A DNA stretch of 64,000 nucleotides from assembly GCA_012271065.1 (NCBI GenBank), contig JAAXHE010000037.1, positions 1 through 64,000 on the forward strand, in the 5' to 3' direction. The position numbers and the translations under genes were made by a program. Under the pieces are notes generated by a model that saw nothing but the letters and a program-made list of their open reading frames with translations, had not been told where the DNA came from and ran no database searches. Origin of the DNA: Candidatus Latescibacterota bacterium (lineage in GTDB: Bacteria > Latescibacterota > UBA2968 > GCA-2709665). This document shows positions 37,858 through 46,274 of this stretch, one piece after another (positions within the stretch are counted from its first letter, which is position 1; every line of letters begins with the position of its first letter).

Positions 37858-39261
37858 TCACGCCAACATGGCGCGCACGTCCGTTACTTCACCTGAAACG
37901 GCCGCGGCCGCGACCATCGCAGGACTCATCAGAAGGGTGCGGCCGGTCGGACTGCCCTGGCGGCCTTTGAAATTCCGGTTGCTGGAGGAGGCGCATATCT
38001 GGCGGTGCTGCAGCTTGTCCGGGTTCATGGCCAGGCACATGGAACAGCCCGCGTCCCGCCACTCAAATCCGGCTTCGCGGAAGATCTCGTGCAGGCCTTC
38101 GGCTTCCGCGTTCCTGCGTACCGCCGCGGAGCCGGGTACCACAAGGGCCTTGACGCTGTCGGACACGCGGTTGCCCTTCACGATGCCGGCAGCCTCCCGG
38201 AGGTCGGAAATCCGGCCGTTGGTGCAGGAACCGATGAACGCGACGTCGATGGGCGTGCCCGCGATGGGGCTTCCGGCGTCGAAATCCATGTATTCGTAGG
38301 CTTCGGCGGCGACATCCCGTTCGTCGTCGCGAAGATCCCGCAATGCGGGGATCTTTTCGGAGACATAAACGCCCTGGCCGGGTGTGATGCCCCACGTAAC
38401 CGTAGGTTCGAGCGCCGATCCGTCCAGCTCGAAAACGTCGTCGTAGCGGGCGTCGGTATCCGATGCCATGGACTTCCACCAGTCAACCGCCCGTTCGAAC
38501 CCGCCATTGGACGGCGAATATGCCCGGCCCCTGAGATAGTCGAATGTGGTCCGGTCCGGGTTGACGTATCCCGCGCGTGCGCCGCCTTCGATGGACATGT
38601 TGCAGATGGACATGCGTTCTTCCATACTCAATCCGTCGACAACCGGTCCGGCGTATTCATAGGCGTAGCCGACGCCGCCCTTGACGCCCAGACGACGGAT
38701 GATGTTGAGGATGACGTCTTTCGCGTAGACGCCGCTGGAGAGGCTGCCGGTCACTTCGATGCGACGGACCTTGAGCGGATGCATGGCCAGGCACTGCGTG
38801 GCCAGCACGTCGCGCACCTGAGACGTTCCGATGCCGAAGGCGATGGCGCCGAACGCCCCGTGTGTCGACGTGTGGCTGTCCCCGCACGCGATGGTCATGC
38901 CCGGCTGCGTGAGCCCGAGTTCAGGTCCGATGATATGGACGATGCCCTGGCGGTCGTCGTGAAGATTGAAAAGCGGTATGTCAAACTCCCGAGTGTTTAC
39001 CTCGATCGCGCCGAGCATCTCCTCCGCCATAGTGTCCATCAGCGGACGGGTACGGATATCGGTGGGGACAATATGGTCTACGGTGGCATAGGTGCGCTCG
39101 GGATATGCCACTTTGAGGCCGCGTTCGCGCATCATCTGGAACGCCTGCGGGCTGGTGACCTCATGTATCAGATGCAGGCCGATAAAGAGTTGGGTCTGTC
39201 CCGACGGAAGCTCGCGAACGGCGTGGGCGTCCCACACCTTGTAAAACAGACTCTTGCCCAT
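37858..39261 (-). CDS. leuC: 3-isopropylmalate dehydratase large subunit
   Basis: 467-residue aconitase-family subunit carrying the [4Fe-4S] cluster. The three cluster cysteines are seen in [10 protein letters not shown] and, 60 residues on, [30 protein letters not shown] is the conserved substrate segment, and VWDAHAV near the N-terminus with DHIVPTD follows the family. With LeuD it converts 2-isopropylmalate to 3-isopropylmalate, and may hydrate/dehydrate citramalate as well. It starts at an ATG 12 bases after GGAGG and follows leuA by 72 bases. Confidence 0.97.
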   Translation of the reverse strand: MGKSLFYKVWDAHAVRELPSGQTQLFIGLHLIHEVTSPQAFQMMRERGLKVAYPERTYATVDHIVPTDIRTRPLMDTMAEEMLGAIEVNTREFDIPLFNLHDDRQGIVHIIGPELGLTQPGMTIACGDSHTSTHGAFGAIAFGIGTSQVRDVLATQCLAMHPLKVRRIEVTGSLSSGVYAKDVILNIIRRLGVKGGVGYAYEYAGPVVDGLSMEERMSICNMSIEGGARAGYVNPDRTTFDYLRGRAYSPSNGGFERAVDWWKSMASDTDARYDDVFELDGSALEPTVTWGITPGQGVYVSEKIPALRDLRDDERDVAAEAYEYMDFDAGSPIAGTPIDVAFIGSCTNGRISDLREAAGIVKGNRVSDSVKALVVPGSAAVRRNAEAEGLHEIFREAGFEWRDAGCSMCLAMNPDKLQHRQICASSSNRNFKGRQGSPTGRTLLMSPAMVAAAAVSGEVTDVRAMLA

Positions 39262-39333
39262 GAGTGGTGTCGACCTCCGCGAATTGCGTTTCAGACGCCG
39301 AAAACGGCGTCGGTTCGTCCGGATAACGGGCTG

Positions 39334-40878
39334 CTATACCGCTTCTGTTCGATGCCGCCGTACGCCCGCGCGCAGGGCCAGATGGTTCAGCGCATTGATA
39401 TAGGCTTTCGCGCTGGCCTGGATGATGTCCGTGGATGCGCCCCTTCCGGTGGCGTCGTCTCCATTCTGGCTGACCTTGACCGTGACTTCGCCCATCGCTT
39501 CCGCGCCGTGCGTGACGGAGCGGATGTGGTATTCGTCGACCTTGGCGTCGGTCGAGGTGGCGTTCGCGATGGCCTTGTAGGTGGCGTCGACAGGGCCGTC
39601 GCCCCACGCGGACTCCTGGATTTCGCTTTCACCGTCCACGCTGATCCGCACGGTGGCGGAGGGAATGGTACCGGTGCCGCTTGTGGTGTGCATGTACAAG
39701 AGCTGGTATTTCTCCGGGATGTCCCGGATCTCGTCCTCGACGATCGCCATCAGGTCTTCGTCGTACACTTCCTTCTTCTTGTCTGCCACCGTCAGGAATC
39801 GCTCGTACGCCTTGTTCAGGTCATTCTGATCGAGGTGGTATCCCAGTTCTTCGAGGCGGTGTCGAAGGGCGTGCCGCCCCGATCTTGCCGTGAGCACGAT
39901 GCTCGTTGCTTCGAGTCCCACGTCTTTCGGGTCGATGATTTCAAAATTCGCACGGTTCTTAAGGACGCCGTCCTGGTGTATGCCGGAACTGTGCGCGAAG
40001 GCGTTGGCGCCCACAATGGCCTTGTTCGGGGCGACGGGGATTCCCATCAGGCGGCTGACGAGCCGGCTTGTCGGACAGATCTCCCTGGAATCTATATTCG
40101 TATAAAGCTCGTAATAGTCGCCCCGGGTGCGGATTGCCATTACGATTTCCTCAAGCGAGGCGTTTCCGGCGCGTTCACCCAGACCGTTAACGGTACATTC
40201 CGCCTGCCGGGCGCCGTTGAGGATGGCTGTAAGGCTGTTGATGACCGCCATGCCGAGGTCGTCGTGACAATGTACGCTGATAACGGCCCGGTTGATATTC
40301 GGGACATTTTCGCGGATATTGCGAATCAGCCCGCCGAATTGTTCGGGTACGGCATAACCAACGGTATCGGGAATATTGACAGTGGAGGCGCCGGCCTCGA
40401 TAGATGCCTCGATGACGGCATAGAGATAATCGGGTTCGGTACGTGCGGCATCCATGGGAGAGAATTCCACGTCGTCGACGTACGCCCGGGCCCTCTTGAC
40501 GGCATCCACGGCCATTCCGAGCACTTCGTCGGGGGACTTGCCGATCATGGAGATGTGGTTCGGCGAGGTCCCAATGAAGGTGTGGATTCTGGGTCCGGCG
40601 GCGCCACTGAGCGCCTCGCCGGCCCGGTCAATATCCTTCATTACGGCTCTGGCAAGGCCGCAAACGGTCGGCCCTTCGACTTCCTGTCCGATTCGCCGTA
40701 CCGCTTCAAAGTCCTCGTCGGACGAGATGGGGAAGCCGGCTTCGATGACGTCGACTTTCAGCTTGCCGAGCTGTTGGGCGATTTCGATCTTCTCCCGAAC
40801 CGAAAGTTTCGCGCCGGGCGTCTGTTCGGCGTCACGCAGCGTCGTGTCGAAGATGACGACACGGTCTTGATTATCCAT
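39334..40878 (-). CDS. leuA: 2-isopropylmalate synthase
   Basis: 514 residues. It condenses 2-ketoisovalerate with acetyl-CoA, the committed step to leucine. VVIFDTTLRDAEQTPGAKLS carries the catalytic Arg/Asp, SVHCHDDLGMAV the metal histidines, and NGLGERAGNASLEE the substrate loop. SSGIHQDGVLKN marks the hinge to the C-terminal regulatory domain (about residues 390-510), which binds leucine in typical enzymes. Length matches the long LeuA form. It lies 129 bases after ilvN, with an inverted repeat in the gap. Confidence 0.97.
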   Translation of the reverse strand: MDNQDRVVIFDTTLRDAEQTPGAKLSVREKIEIAQQLGKLKVDVIEAGFPISSDEDFEAVRRIGQEVEGPTVCGLARAVMKDIDRAGEALSGAAGPRIHTFIGTSPNHISMIGKSPDEVLGMAVDAVKRARAYVDDVEFSPMDAARTEPDYLYAVIEASIEAGASTVNIPDTVGYAVPEQFGGLIRNIRENVPNINRAVISVHCHDDLGMAVINSLTAILNGARQAECTVNGLGERAGNASLEEIVMAIRTRGDYYELYTNIDSREICPTSRLVSRLMGIPVAPNKAIVGANAFAHSSGIHQDGVLKNRANFEIIDPKDVGLEATSIVLTARSGRHALRHRLEELGYHLDQNDLNKAYERFLTVADKKKEVYDEDLMAIVEDEIRDIPEKYQLLYMHTTSGTGTIPSATVRISVDGESEIQESAWGDGPVDATYKAIANATSTDAKVDEYHIRSVTHGAEAMGEVTVKVSQNGDDATGRGASTDIIQASAKAYINALNHLALRAGVRRHRTEAV

Positions 40879-40917
40879 GGGGTACTATCGCCTCCTGCGT
40901 GCGGTGCGTCGTGCCAT

Positions 40918-41007
40918 TGTTCTGACCCGGAAATAGGTCGCCTGAATTCGGCCGTCGAGACCGGATGAATCGTCGGCTGAAAGGTTAGATATTTTCGGGT
41001 CAGAACA
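40918..41007. repeat. 18-bp inverted repeat filling the ilvN-leuA gap
   Basis: The arms are 40918-40935 and 40990-41007, complementary over 18 positions with one G.U-compatible difference, and one arm abuts the ilvN stop codon. The 54-base centre has no gene. In the mRNA this is a long hairpin between ilvN and leuA without a U run. It may be an RNase processing site that sets the ratio of the two products, or a tiny non-autonomous element. Confidence 0.85.
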
Positions 41008-41520
41008 TTAGTCCCCGCCCCCGTCAACCTGCTTCATATGGGAGTCGCGCAGAAGCGCGACCGTGCCGGTCCTGGCGATTTCGTTGATTCCGTAATCCCG
41101 AAGCATGTTGATCATCGCCCCGATCTTGTCCTCTTTTCCGGTGACTTCGATGGTCATTGAGTTGGTACTCACATCCACGACGCCCGCCCTGAAGATTTCC
41201 GCGATCTGGATGATTTCGGAACGTGTGTCGATTCGGGTTTTCACGTTGATGAGCGCCAGTTCGCGTTCAACGAATTCACCCTGCGTGATGTCGATGACCC
41301 GGATGACGTCCACCAGCCGGTTGAGTTGCTTGACCACCTGCTCCAGCACGCGGTCGTCGCCCTGCACGACAATGGTCATGCGCGAAATCGTTGGATCTTC
41401 GGTTTCGCCGACGGAGAGACTGTCGATGTTGAAACCTCGGCTGGAAAACAGGCCTGAGATGCGGCAAAGAACGCCGAAATGGTTCTCGACCAGTGCGGAA
41501 ATGGTGTGTCGTGTTGGCAT
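41008..41520 (-). CDS. ilvN: acetolactate synthase small (regulatory) subunit
   Basis: 170 residues from the ATG at 41520, preceded by AAGAGGA. IlvN binds to the catalytic subunit and confers valine feedback. The ACT domain is clear: [32 protein letters not shown], then [28 protein letters not shown], followed by the C-terminal domain [13 protein letters not shown] and a RTGTVALLR ending. No ilvB or ilvC is adjacent; normally ilvB lies just upstream of ilvN. It is the first full-length gene of the leu/ile cluster and follows a long structured leader. Confidence 0.95.
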   Translation of the reverse strand: MPTRHTISALVENHFGVLCRISGLFSSRGFNIDSLSVGETEDPTISRMTIVVQGDDRVLEQVVKQLNRLVDVIRVIDITQGEFVERELALINVKTRIDTRSEIIQIAEIFRAGVVDVSTNSMTIEVTGKEDKIGAMINMLRDYGINEIARTGTVALLRDSHMKQVDGGGD

Positions 41521-41846
41521 TGTTCGTTCCTCTTGGCAAGCATATGACAGGGCAAGAACCTGGCGATTGCCCGAGAGGCTCGTTCCGGGATCGGCGTTTT
41601 CTGATTTTACAGGGGATTCGACTTGGAAGAGAGCCTCTTGTGTGCGTTCAATTGTCCGGAAGGATGACGGACAGTAAGAGGCTTGAGGATGCGGGGAGAA
41701 CAAGAATTCGCGTACGTGCGACGGCGTGCGCCGTGGAAGGGCGCGGTGCCGGGAAGGGGCAGGCGCCGGCGGACACTGGTGCGCAGGTTGGGGTGTAAGG
41801 AATCATCGTCGCACTCTCCATTTGGATCCAACCATCCTGATCTTAA
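41521..41846 (-). promoter_or_regulatory. structured leader of the ilvN-leu operon (candidate attenuator)
   Basis: About 325 bases lie between the predicted start of transcription and ilvN. They hold a short frame rich in Ile/Leu/Val codons and four related segments: S1 AGCCTCTT (41676-41683, inside the peptide's Leu codons), S2 AGAGGCTC plus TTCC (41625-41638), S3 GGAA plus GAGCCTCT (41574-41586), and S4, the AGAGG of the ilvN SD (41529-41533). S1 can pair with S2, S2 with S3, and S3 with S4. Stalling on the Leu codons would free S2 to hold S3 and expose the SD. A further stem GGGCAA/TTGCCC lies at 41550-41572. No terminator U run was seen. Confidence 0.5.
41648..41806 (-). CDS. candidate leader peptide, 52 aa, Ile/Leu/Val-rich C-terminus
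   Basis: An ATG at 41806 has GGAGAG seven bases upstream, a very good SD. The 52-residue frame ends in [20 protein letters not shown], where ten of sixteen residues from the first Ile to the last Leu are branched-chain, including three adjacent leucines encoded CTC TTA CTG. The N-terminal half is Pro/Ala/Arg-rich and looks random, as leader peptides often do. It starts about 40 bases after the predicted transcription start of the operon. Its Leu codons overlap one arm of a competing RNA stem. Function as an attenuator is inferred from position and composition. Confidence 0.5.
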   Translation of the reverse strand: MIPYTPTCAPVSAGACPFPAPRPSTAHAVARTRILVLPASSSLLLSVILPDN

Positions 41847-41853
41847 AATACGA

Positions 41854-41882
41854 ATATTACAGGATTTGTAAAGGCGTGTCAA
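41854..41882 (-). promoter_or_regulatory. consensus sigma70 promoter of the ilvN-leu-cim cluster
   Basis: On the minus strand: -35 TTGACA (41877-41882), a 17-base spacer and -10 TAATAT (41854-41859). It is one of the strongest matches in the window and points to ilvN, with a start of transcription near 41846. Confidence 0.8.
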
Positions 41883-41929
41883 GGAAAATCACGTAACCTT
41901 ATAAATTGGCCGTCACGCTTTCGCTTAAG

Positions 41930-41995
41930 CGCACCGGAAACATGGGTGCAGGATCTGCCGCTTGAGGCGCAGCGGACCCGCACCGGTGCGTTTTT
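41930..41995 (+). other. possible small structured RNA with U-run
   Basis: CGCACCGG (41930-41937) can pair with CCGGTGCG (41983-41990), enclosing GGGT/ACCC and CCGCT/AGCGG stems, and is followed by T5 (41991-41995). This looks like a compact folded RNA or terminator on the plus strand. It lies upstream of the ABC-operon promoter, so it would need its own promoter, which is not convincing by eye. Confidence 0.35.
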
Positions 41996-42007
41996 CTGTT
42001 CGGGGGC

Positions 42008-42037
42008 TTGACACGATCCGGTTTTTTTTTTTAATTT
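42008..42037 (+). promoter_or_regulatory. sigma70-like promoter of the ABC export operon
   Basis: -35 TTGACA (42008-42013), an 18-base spacer that is mostly T, and -10 TAATTT (42032-42037). It lies about 60 bases upstream of the ATG at 42098. The long T tract in the spacer may add curvature or phase-like length variation. Confidence 0.7.
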
Positions 42038-42097
42038 TCCGGTCGAATTCAAGTGCGCCAGGTGTTTCAGGTAACATGGATTGAAGGAGGACCGTGC

Positions 42098-43042
42098 ATG
42101 ATCCGGGTGGAGAACCTAGTCAAGAACTACGGTGACGTCCAGGCCGTTCGAGACATCAGCTTCCAAGTCAACGATGGCGAGATTCTGGGATTCCTGGGTG
42201 AGAACGGCGCCGGCAAGTCAACCACGCTGAAGGTGATGACCGGGTATCTGTCGGCAACCGCCGGCGACGTTTTCGTGGACGACAGGAACATCGTCGACGA
42301 TTCACTGGAGATCCGAAGGCGTGTGGGGTACCTGCCGGAGTTGAATCCGCTTTACGGTGAAATGATCGTTTACGACCTGCTTTCCTTTATTGCGACGATC
42401 CGACGCATGGAGGGGCGTGCGTTCCGGCAGGCGCTGGATCGCGTCGTCGAGCAGTGCGGGCTTGCGGGCGTGGTCCACCGGGCCGTGCAGGAATGCTCCA
42501 AGGGGTACAAGCAGCGGATCGGCCTGGCAACGGCGATGCTGCACGATCCGGATATACTGATTCTGGACGAACCCGTGACCGGGCTCGATCCAAACCAGAT
42601 CGTGGAAATCCGCGAGTTGATCCGTTCGCTCGGGCGAGAGAAGACGTTGATCATGTCAAGCCACATCCTGCAGGAAATCGAAGCGACCGTGGACCGGATC
42701 ATCATCATTCACAACGGTGAAATCGTGGCTGACGGGCTTCGCGAGGAACTGATGTCCAGCTTCAGGGGTCAGACGCAGTTGACGCTGGAGGTCAAACAGG
42801 CCGAAGAGGAGAGCGTGCAGGGGCTGCCCGAACAGCTGCAGGGGGTTTCGCTTTCAGATGTGGCCGAGAATAACGGATCTCGAACGCTGGTCTTGGAGTA
42901 CGACCGCGACACGGATCCCAGGGAACGAATTTTCCACTATGCCAGAGACCAGGGATGGGTGATCCTGGAAATGAGCCAGGCTCGGGTTCAGCTGGAGGAC
43001 GTATTCAGGAATCTCACGGGGGAGGGGGCGTCCAATGCGTAA
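42098..43042 (+). CDS. ABC transporter ATP-binding protein (gliding/Gld-type export)
   Basis: 314 residues from the ATG at 42098, with GAAGGAGGACC upstream. A canonical ABC ATPase: Walker A GENGAGKSTT (residue 38 on), Q-loop-like YLPELNPLY, a degenerate signature ECSKGYKQRIGLATAML in which SKG replaces SGG, Walker B DILILDEPVTGLDP, and the switch His in MSSHILQE. A 90-residue C-terminal domain ends in LEDVFRNLTGE, as in GldA and other drug-export-type ATPases. It is the first gene of four (ATPase, permease, Gldg-type, DUF4340) and the last eight bases overlap the permease gene. Confidence 0.93.
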   Translation: MIRVENLVKNYGDVQAVRDISFQVNDGEILGFLGENGAGKSTTLKVMTGYLSATAGDVFVDDRNIVDDSLEIRRRVGYLPELNPLYGEMIVYDLLSFIATIRRMEGRAFRQALDRVVEQCGLAGVVHRAVQECSKGYKQRIGLATAMLHDPDILILDEPVTGLDPNQIVEIRELIRSLGREKTLIMSSHILQEIEATVDRIIIIHNGEIVADGLREELMSSFRGQTQLTLEVKQAEEESVQGLPEQLQGVSLSDVAENNGSRTLVLEYDRDTDPRERIFHYARDQGWVILEMSQARVQLEDVFRNLTGEGASNA

Positions 43043-43748
43043 TACGAAGGCGATCTATCTGAAGGAACTCCGGTCCTATTTCAACAGCCCCATGGCCTAC
43101 ATCTTTCTGGTCATTTTCGCGGTTCTGAGCGGGTACTTCTTCACGAGCACGTTCTTCCTTATCGGCCAGTCCGATATGCGCGCGCTCTTCAACATTGTAC
43201 CGCTGGTCTTCCTGTTCTTCGTGCCGGCCATTTCCATGGGGCTGATCGCAAGGGAAAAAAACCTGGGCACCATGGAAGTCCTGTCAACCATGCCGATCCA
43301 GGACATTGAATTCGTAACCGGCAAATACCTGGCGGCCGTGAGTCTGATCGTTGTGGGGCTGCTGTTTACTCTGGTGCATTTTCTCACGCTCCTGGCCGTT
43401 GGCACGCACGTCGATGTCGGCGCGGTGATGACCGGATACGTGGGCCTGGTCCTCGTGGGCGCGTTCTACGCGGCCGTGGGGACGTTTGCAAGCAGTCTGG
43501 CGGAAAACCAGGTGGTTTCGCTGATTATCGCGCTTGCGATCATTATGGTGTTTTTCCTGCTGGACAAGCTGCTGCTGTTCATCCCGGCGGGGCTGGCGAC
43601 AATCGCGCAATACATCAGTGTGGACTTCCATTTGTCGAATATCGCAAGGGGTGTCGTGGATTCCAGGAACCTTGTCTATTTTGCGGGGATGATCTGGCTG
43701 TTTCTGGCGCTCACCCTGCGGGTTCTGGAAATGAGAAAGTGGAGGTAG
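43035..43748 (+). CDS. ABC-2 type permease (GldF-like)
   Basis: 237 residues, six predicted membrane helices (for example FLFFVPAISMGLIA, AAVSLIVVGLLFTLVHFLTLL and VSLIIALAIIMVFFLLDKL). The N-terminal MRNTKAIYLKELRSYFNSPMAYIFLV matches the GldF/ABC-2 exporter group that pairs with GldA-type ATPases. GGAGG precedes the ATG, which lies inside the ATPase gene's last codons. Such transporters are required for gliding in Flavobacterium, but homologues occur widely in non-gliding bacteria, where the substrate is unknown. Confidence 0.9.
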   Translation: MRNTKAIYLKELRSYFNSPMAYIFLVIFAVLSGYFFTSTFFLIGQSDMRALFNIVPLVFLFFVPAISMGLIAREKNLGTMEVLSTMPIQDIEFVTGKYLAAVSLIVVGLLFTLVHFLTLLAVGTHVDVGAVMTGYVGLVLVGAFYAAVGTFASSLAENQVVSLIIALAIIMVFFLLDKLLLFIPAGLATIAQYISVDFHLSNIARGVVDSRNLVYFAGMIWLFLALTLRVLEMRKWR

Positions 43749-43751
43749 TCG

Positions 43752-45254
43752 ATGCTCGCGGTTCACAATAGACGTTCGTTCACCATCTATCTGCTGTTGG
43801 CGGTCGTCATCGTCGCGGCCCTGAACTTCGTGTCCAGAGACCTGTTCTTTCGCCTGGACCTGACCGCGAACGGGATCTATTCGCTTTCCGATTCCAGCAA
43901 ACGGGTGGTGGCGCAGGTTGAAGATCTGTTGACGATGAAGGTCTACTTTACGGACAACCTTCCGGCCCAGTACGGCAACAACCGGCGATACCTGCAGGAT
44001 ATTCTGGAGGAATACGAAGCGTTCGGCGGGGGCCGCGTGCGTTTCGAGTTCTTCCGGCCGGAAGACGACCAGACGCTGGCGGACGAAGCGCGGAAATACG
44101 GGATTCAGCCCGTTCAGCTCCAGGTGGTCGAGAACGACAAGCTGGAAGTGAAGCGGGTCTACATGGGGATGGTATTTCTCTATGGGGACGGACGTGAGGT
44201 CATCCCGGTGATTGAAAGCACAACCGGCCTCGAGTACGAAATCACCACACAGATCAAAAAGCTTATCGATACCGAAAAACAGGCGTTGGCATTTGCGATC
44301 ATCGGCTCCGAGCCGCCCCGGGTCCGCAACGTTTCAGCCGTGCTGCAGCAGTCGTACCTCGTCCGGAACGTCAGACTGGCCTCGCCGGTGCCCGATGACA
44401 TCGGTCTGCTGATGATCGGCGGCGTGACGGACTCGCTGAGCGAGGATGAGCTCAGGAACCTGAACGCGTTCGCGGATCGAGGGGGCAATCTGTTCATCGG
44501 TCAGGGTCGGGTCACGGGCGACTTGAACGGTCAACGCGGCACGCCGATACAGTCAAATCTGTTTGAATTCCTTGAATCGATGGGCCTGCAGGTTAAGGAA
44601 AACCTGGTGCTGGACCAGCGGTGCAGTGCGATCACCATCAGCCAGCGCCATGGGTTCCTTCAAATGAGTTCCCAGATACAGTATCCGTTCTTCCCGGTGG
44701 TACACCGCTTTGGCGAGCATCTGACGGTGGAAGGACTCGAACAGGTGCGGCTGCTCTTCAGCAGCGAGATTGCGCTCGCCGACTCGACCGCTGGCGCCGC
44801 GCGGACCACGCCACTGATGTATACGTCCGACCGGTCCGGCGTGATGACCGGGTTCTTCAATCTGCGGCCACTGGAGAATCCGTTCTTCAATACGTTGAAT
44901 CAACAGGGAAAGGTGGTGGGGGCGATGGCGCAGCGGGAAGGTCCGCAGGGAGTGAGCCAGGTCGTTCTGGTGGGTGATTCCGGTCTGTTCGAAGACGAAT
45001 CGGGGGGGACTTTTCCGGAGAATTTCGTCCTTATTGCGAATGTCGCCGATTTCCTGATGGGCGACAGCGATCTGGTGGCGCTCCGCTCCCGGGAGATTAC
45101 GACCCGCCCTCTCGCGGAACTCGGCGACGCCGAGAAGGCGCGCTGGAAATGGCTGAATGTCTTGCTGCCGCCGGTTCTGATTGTTGCGTACGGGCTGCTG
45201 AGATGGCGAAGGGAAGCCGGGCGCGCAAGGATGTTGGAGGAGCAATATGGTTAA
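43752..45254 (+). CDS. Gldg-family ABC-type transport protein (GldG-like)
   Basis: 500 residues. N- and C-terminal membrane helices (YLLLAVVIVAALNFVS near residue 12 and VLLPPVLIVAYGLLRW near 475) flank a large extracytoplasmic domain of the ABC_transp_aux type. Family features are RLDLTANGIYSLSDSSKRVV, then VYFTDNLPAQYGN, LTEYEAFGGG-like DILEEYEAFGGGRV, and VLVGDSGLFEDESG towards the end. These proteins accompany GldA/GldF-type ABC exporters. It begins three bases after the permease stop, with GGAGG upstream, and overlaps the next gene by eight bases. Confidence 0.88.
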   Translation: MLAVHNRRSFTIYLLLAVVIVAALNFVSRDLFFRLDLTANGIYSLSDSSKRVVAQVEDLLTMKVYFTDNLPAQYGNNRRYLQDILEEYEAFGGGRVRFEFFRPEDDQTLADEARKYGIQPVQLQVVENDKLEVKRVYMGMVFLYGDGREVIPVIESTTGLEYEITTQIKKLIDTEKQALAFAIIGSEPPRVRNVSAVLQQSYLVRNVRLASPVPDDIGLLMIGGVTDSLSEDELRNLNAFADRGGNLFIGQGRVTGDLNGQRGTPIQSNLFEFLESMGLQVKENLVLDQRCSAITISQRHGFLQMSSQIQYPFFPVVHRFGEHLTVEGLEQVRLLFSSEIALADSTAGAARTTPLMYTSDRSGVMTGFFNLRPLENPFFNTLNQQGKVVGAMAQREGPQGVSQVVLVGDSGLFEDESGGTFPENFVLIANVADFLMGDSDLVALRSREITTRPLAELGDAEKARWKWLNVLLPPVLIVAYGLLRWRREAGRARMLEEQYG

Positions 45255-45933
45255 ACGGTTCAGGTTGTGGCTGATTGTGATTCTGGCGCTGGCCGCCGGC
45301 GTCGCTTACGTTCAGTTTTCCAAGACGAGGCATACCGCTTCCGGCACGCGGATTTTTCAGGGAAGCAGGGACGACGTTCAGCAGGTCGTGATCGAACGCG
45401 GGGACGAACGCGTTGAACTGCGGCTCGACGGCGACGTGTGGCGGCTTGTGGGCCACGATTCCCTGGAGGTGCGGGAGGCGCCGATTGACAATCTGTTCGA
45501 CAGGGTGTTAAAGGTCGAGCGCACGACCCTGATGACCCGAAACGCGGACCGGTGGAACGTTTATTCAGTGGACGATTCAGCCGGGACCCGGTTGTCCGTG
45601 AGGAACGCGGGGGGTGCGGAACTGGCCGCTTTCGTGTTCGGCCAGTCCAGGCGGGACTGGAGTAAGAATTATGTGCGTCTCGGGTCCGGTAAAGCGGTAT
45701 ATCTGACCAATAACAATATCACCTACTATCTGAACGCAACGCCCGACTTCTGGGGCCGTAAGCCGGAGCCGGCCGCGGCGGACACGACGGGCCCGGATAT
45801 CGACGTGGGCGCGGATGCTCCTTCCGGATCAGCGCCGGCGTCTCCGGTTCTGATCGATGCAAAGCGGGATACGTCCGGCCCGCTGAACCTGAATCTGGGT
45901 GCGGTGGCGGATACCGCAAAAACCCGGGAGTGA
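45247..45933 (+). CDS. DUF4340-family protein, short form
   Basis: 228 residues with one N-terminal membrane helix (LWLIVILALAAGVAYVQFS). The following part holds a DUF4340 pattern: DDVQQVVIERGDERVELRLDGDVW, RLVGHDSLEVREAPIDNLF and KVERTTLMTRN, a beta-rich repeat typical of these proteins, which normally sit at the end of Gldg ABC operons. It is shorter than many members (often 300 or more residues), and the C-terminal 60 residues are Ala/Pro/Asp-rich and probably disordered. GGAGG lies seven bases before the ATG. It ends the four-gene operon and two terminators follow. Confidence 0.82.
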   Translation: MVKRFRLWLIVILALAAGVAYVQFSKTRHTASGTRIFQGSRDDVQQVVIERGDERVELRLDGDVWRLVGHDSLEVREAPIDNLFDRVLKVERTTLMTRNADRWNVYSVDDSAGTRLSVRNAGGAELAAFVFGQSRRDWSKNYVRLGSGKAVYLTNNNITYYLNATPDFWGRKPEPAAADTTGPDIDVGADAPSGSAPASPVLIDAKRDTSGPLNLNLGAVADTAKTRE

Positions 45934-45998
45934 GCGGGCAGTACCGAATTTCGCCTGCATCGTCTACGCATCAACCGAAAAGACACAGTATCGAACTG

Positions 45999-46027
45999 GC
46001 GCGGGAACTCCATTCCCGCGCTATTTT
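45999..46027 (+). terminator. Rho-independent terminator after the ABC operon (1)
   Basis: GCGCGGGAA (45999-46007) pairs perfectly with TTCCCGCGC (46013-46021) around a five-base loop and is followed by TATTTT. Located 66 bases after the DUF4340 stop. Confidence 0.85.
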
Positions 46028-46081
46028 CGTGTCCAGAATCCGGTTGCATTGACCCACCAGGTTATTATCTTGCACTCGACA

Positions 46082-46124
46082 GGCGCCCGAAGGCAAGACC
46101 CGGTTGCGGGCGCCGGTTTTCTTT
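46082..46124 (+). terminator. Rho-independent terminator after the ABC operon (2)
   Basis: GGCGCCCG (46082-46089) pairs with CGGGCGCC (46107-46114), with TTTTCTTT after it. With the preceding hairpin it makes a tandem terminator. The rest of the 45934-46274 gap holds only the SD of the next gene. Confidence 0.8.
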
Positions 46125-46274
46125 CATGATTCCCCGATGGTATCGGCGAGTCGGCGGGCATCCGGATTGAATAACGCGTGTCTGCCGGGATTTTCACGTC
46201 GTCGGAAAAAAAAGGAATCCGTCGCCTGAAGGTTGACGCCAGGCGGGCCGCGTCCCGAACTCCGGAGGATGGTT

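Noticed and set aside
38005..40968. 987-codon plus-strand open frame
   Set aside because: It is antisense to leuC and leuA, both clear by motif. It is a shadow of GC-rich codon bias.
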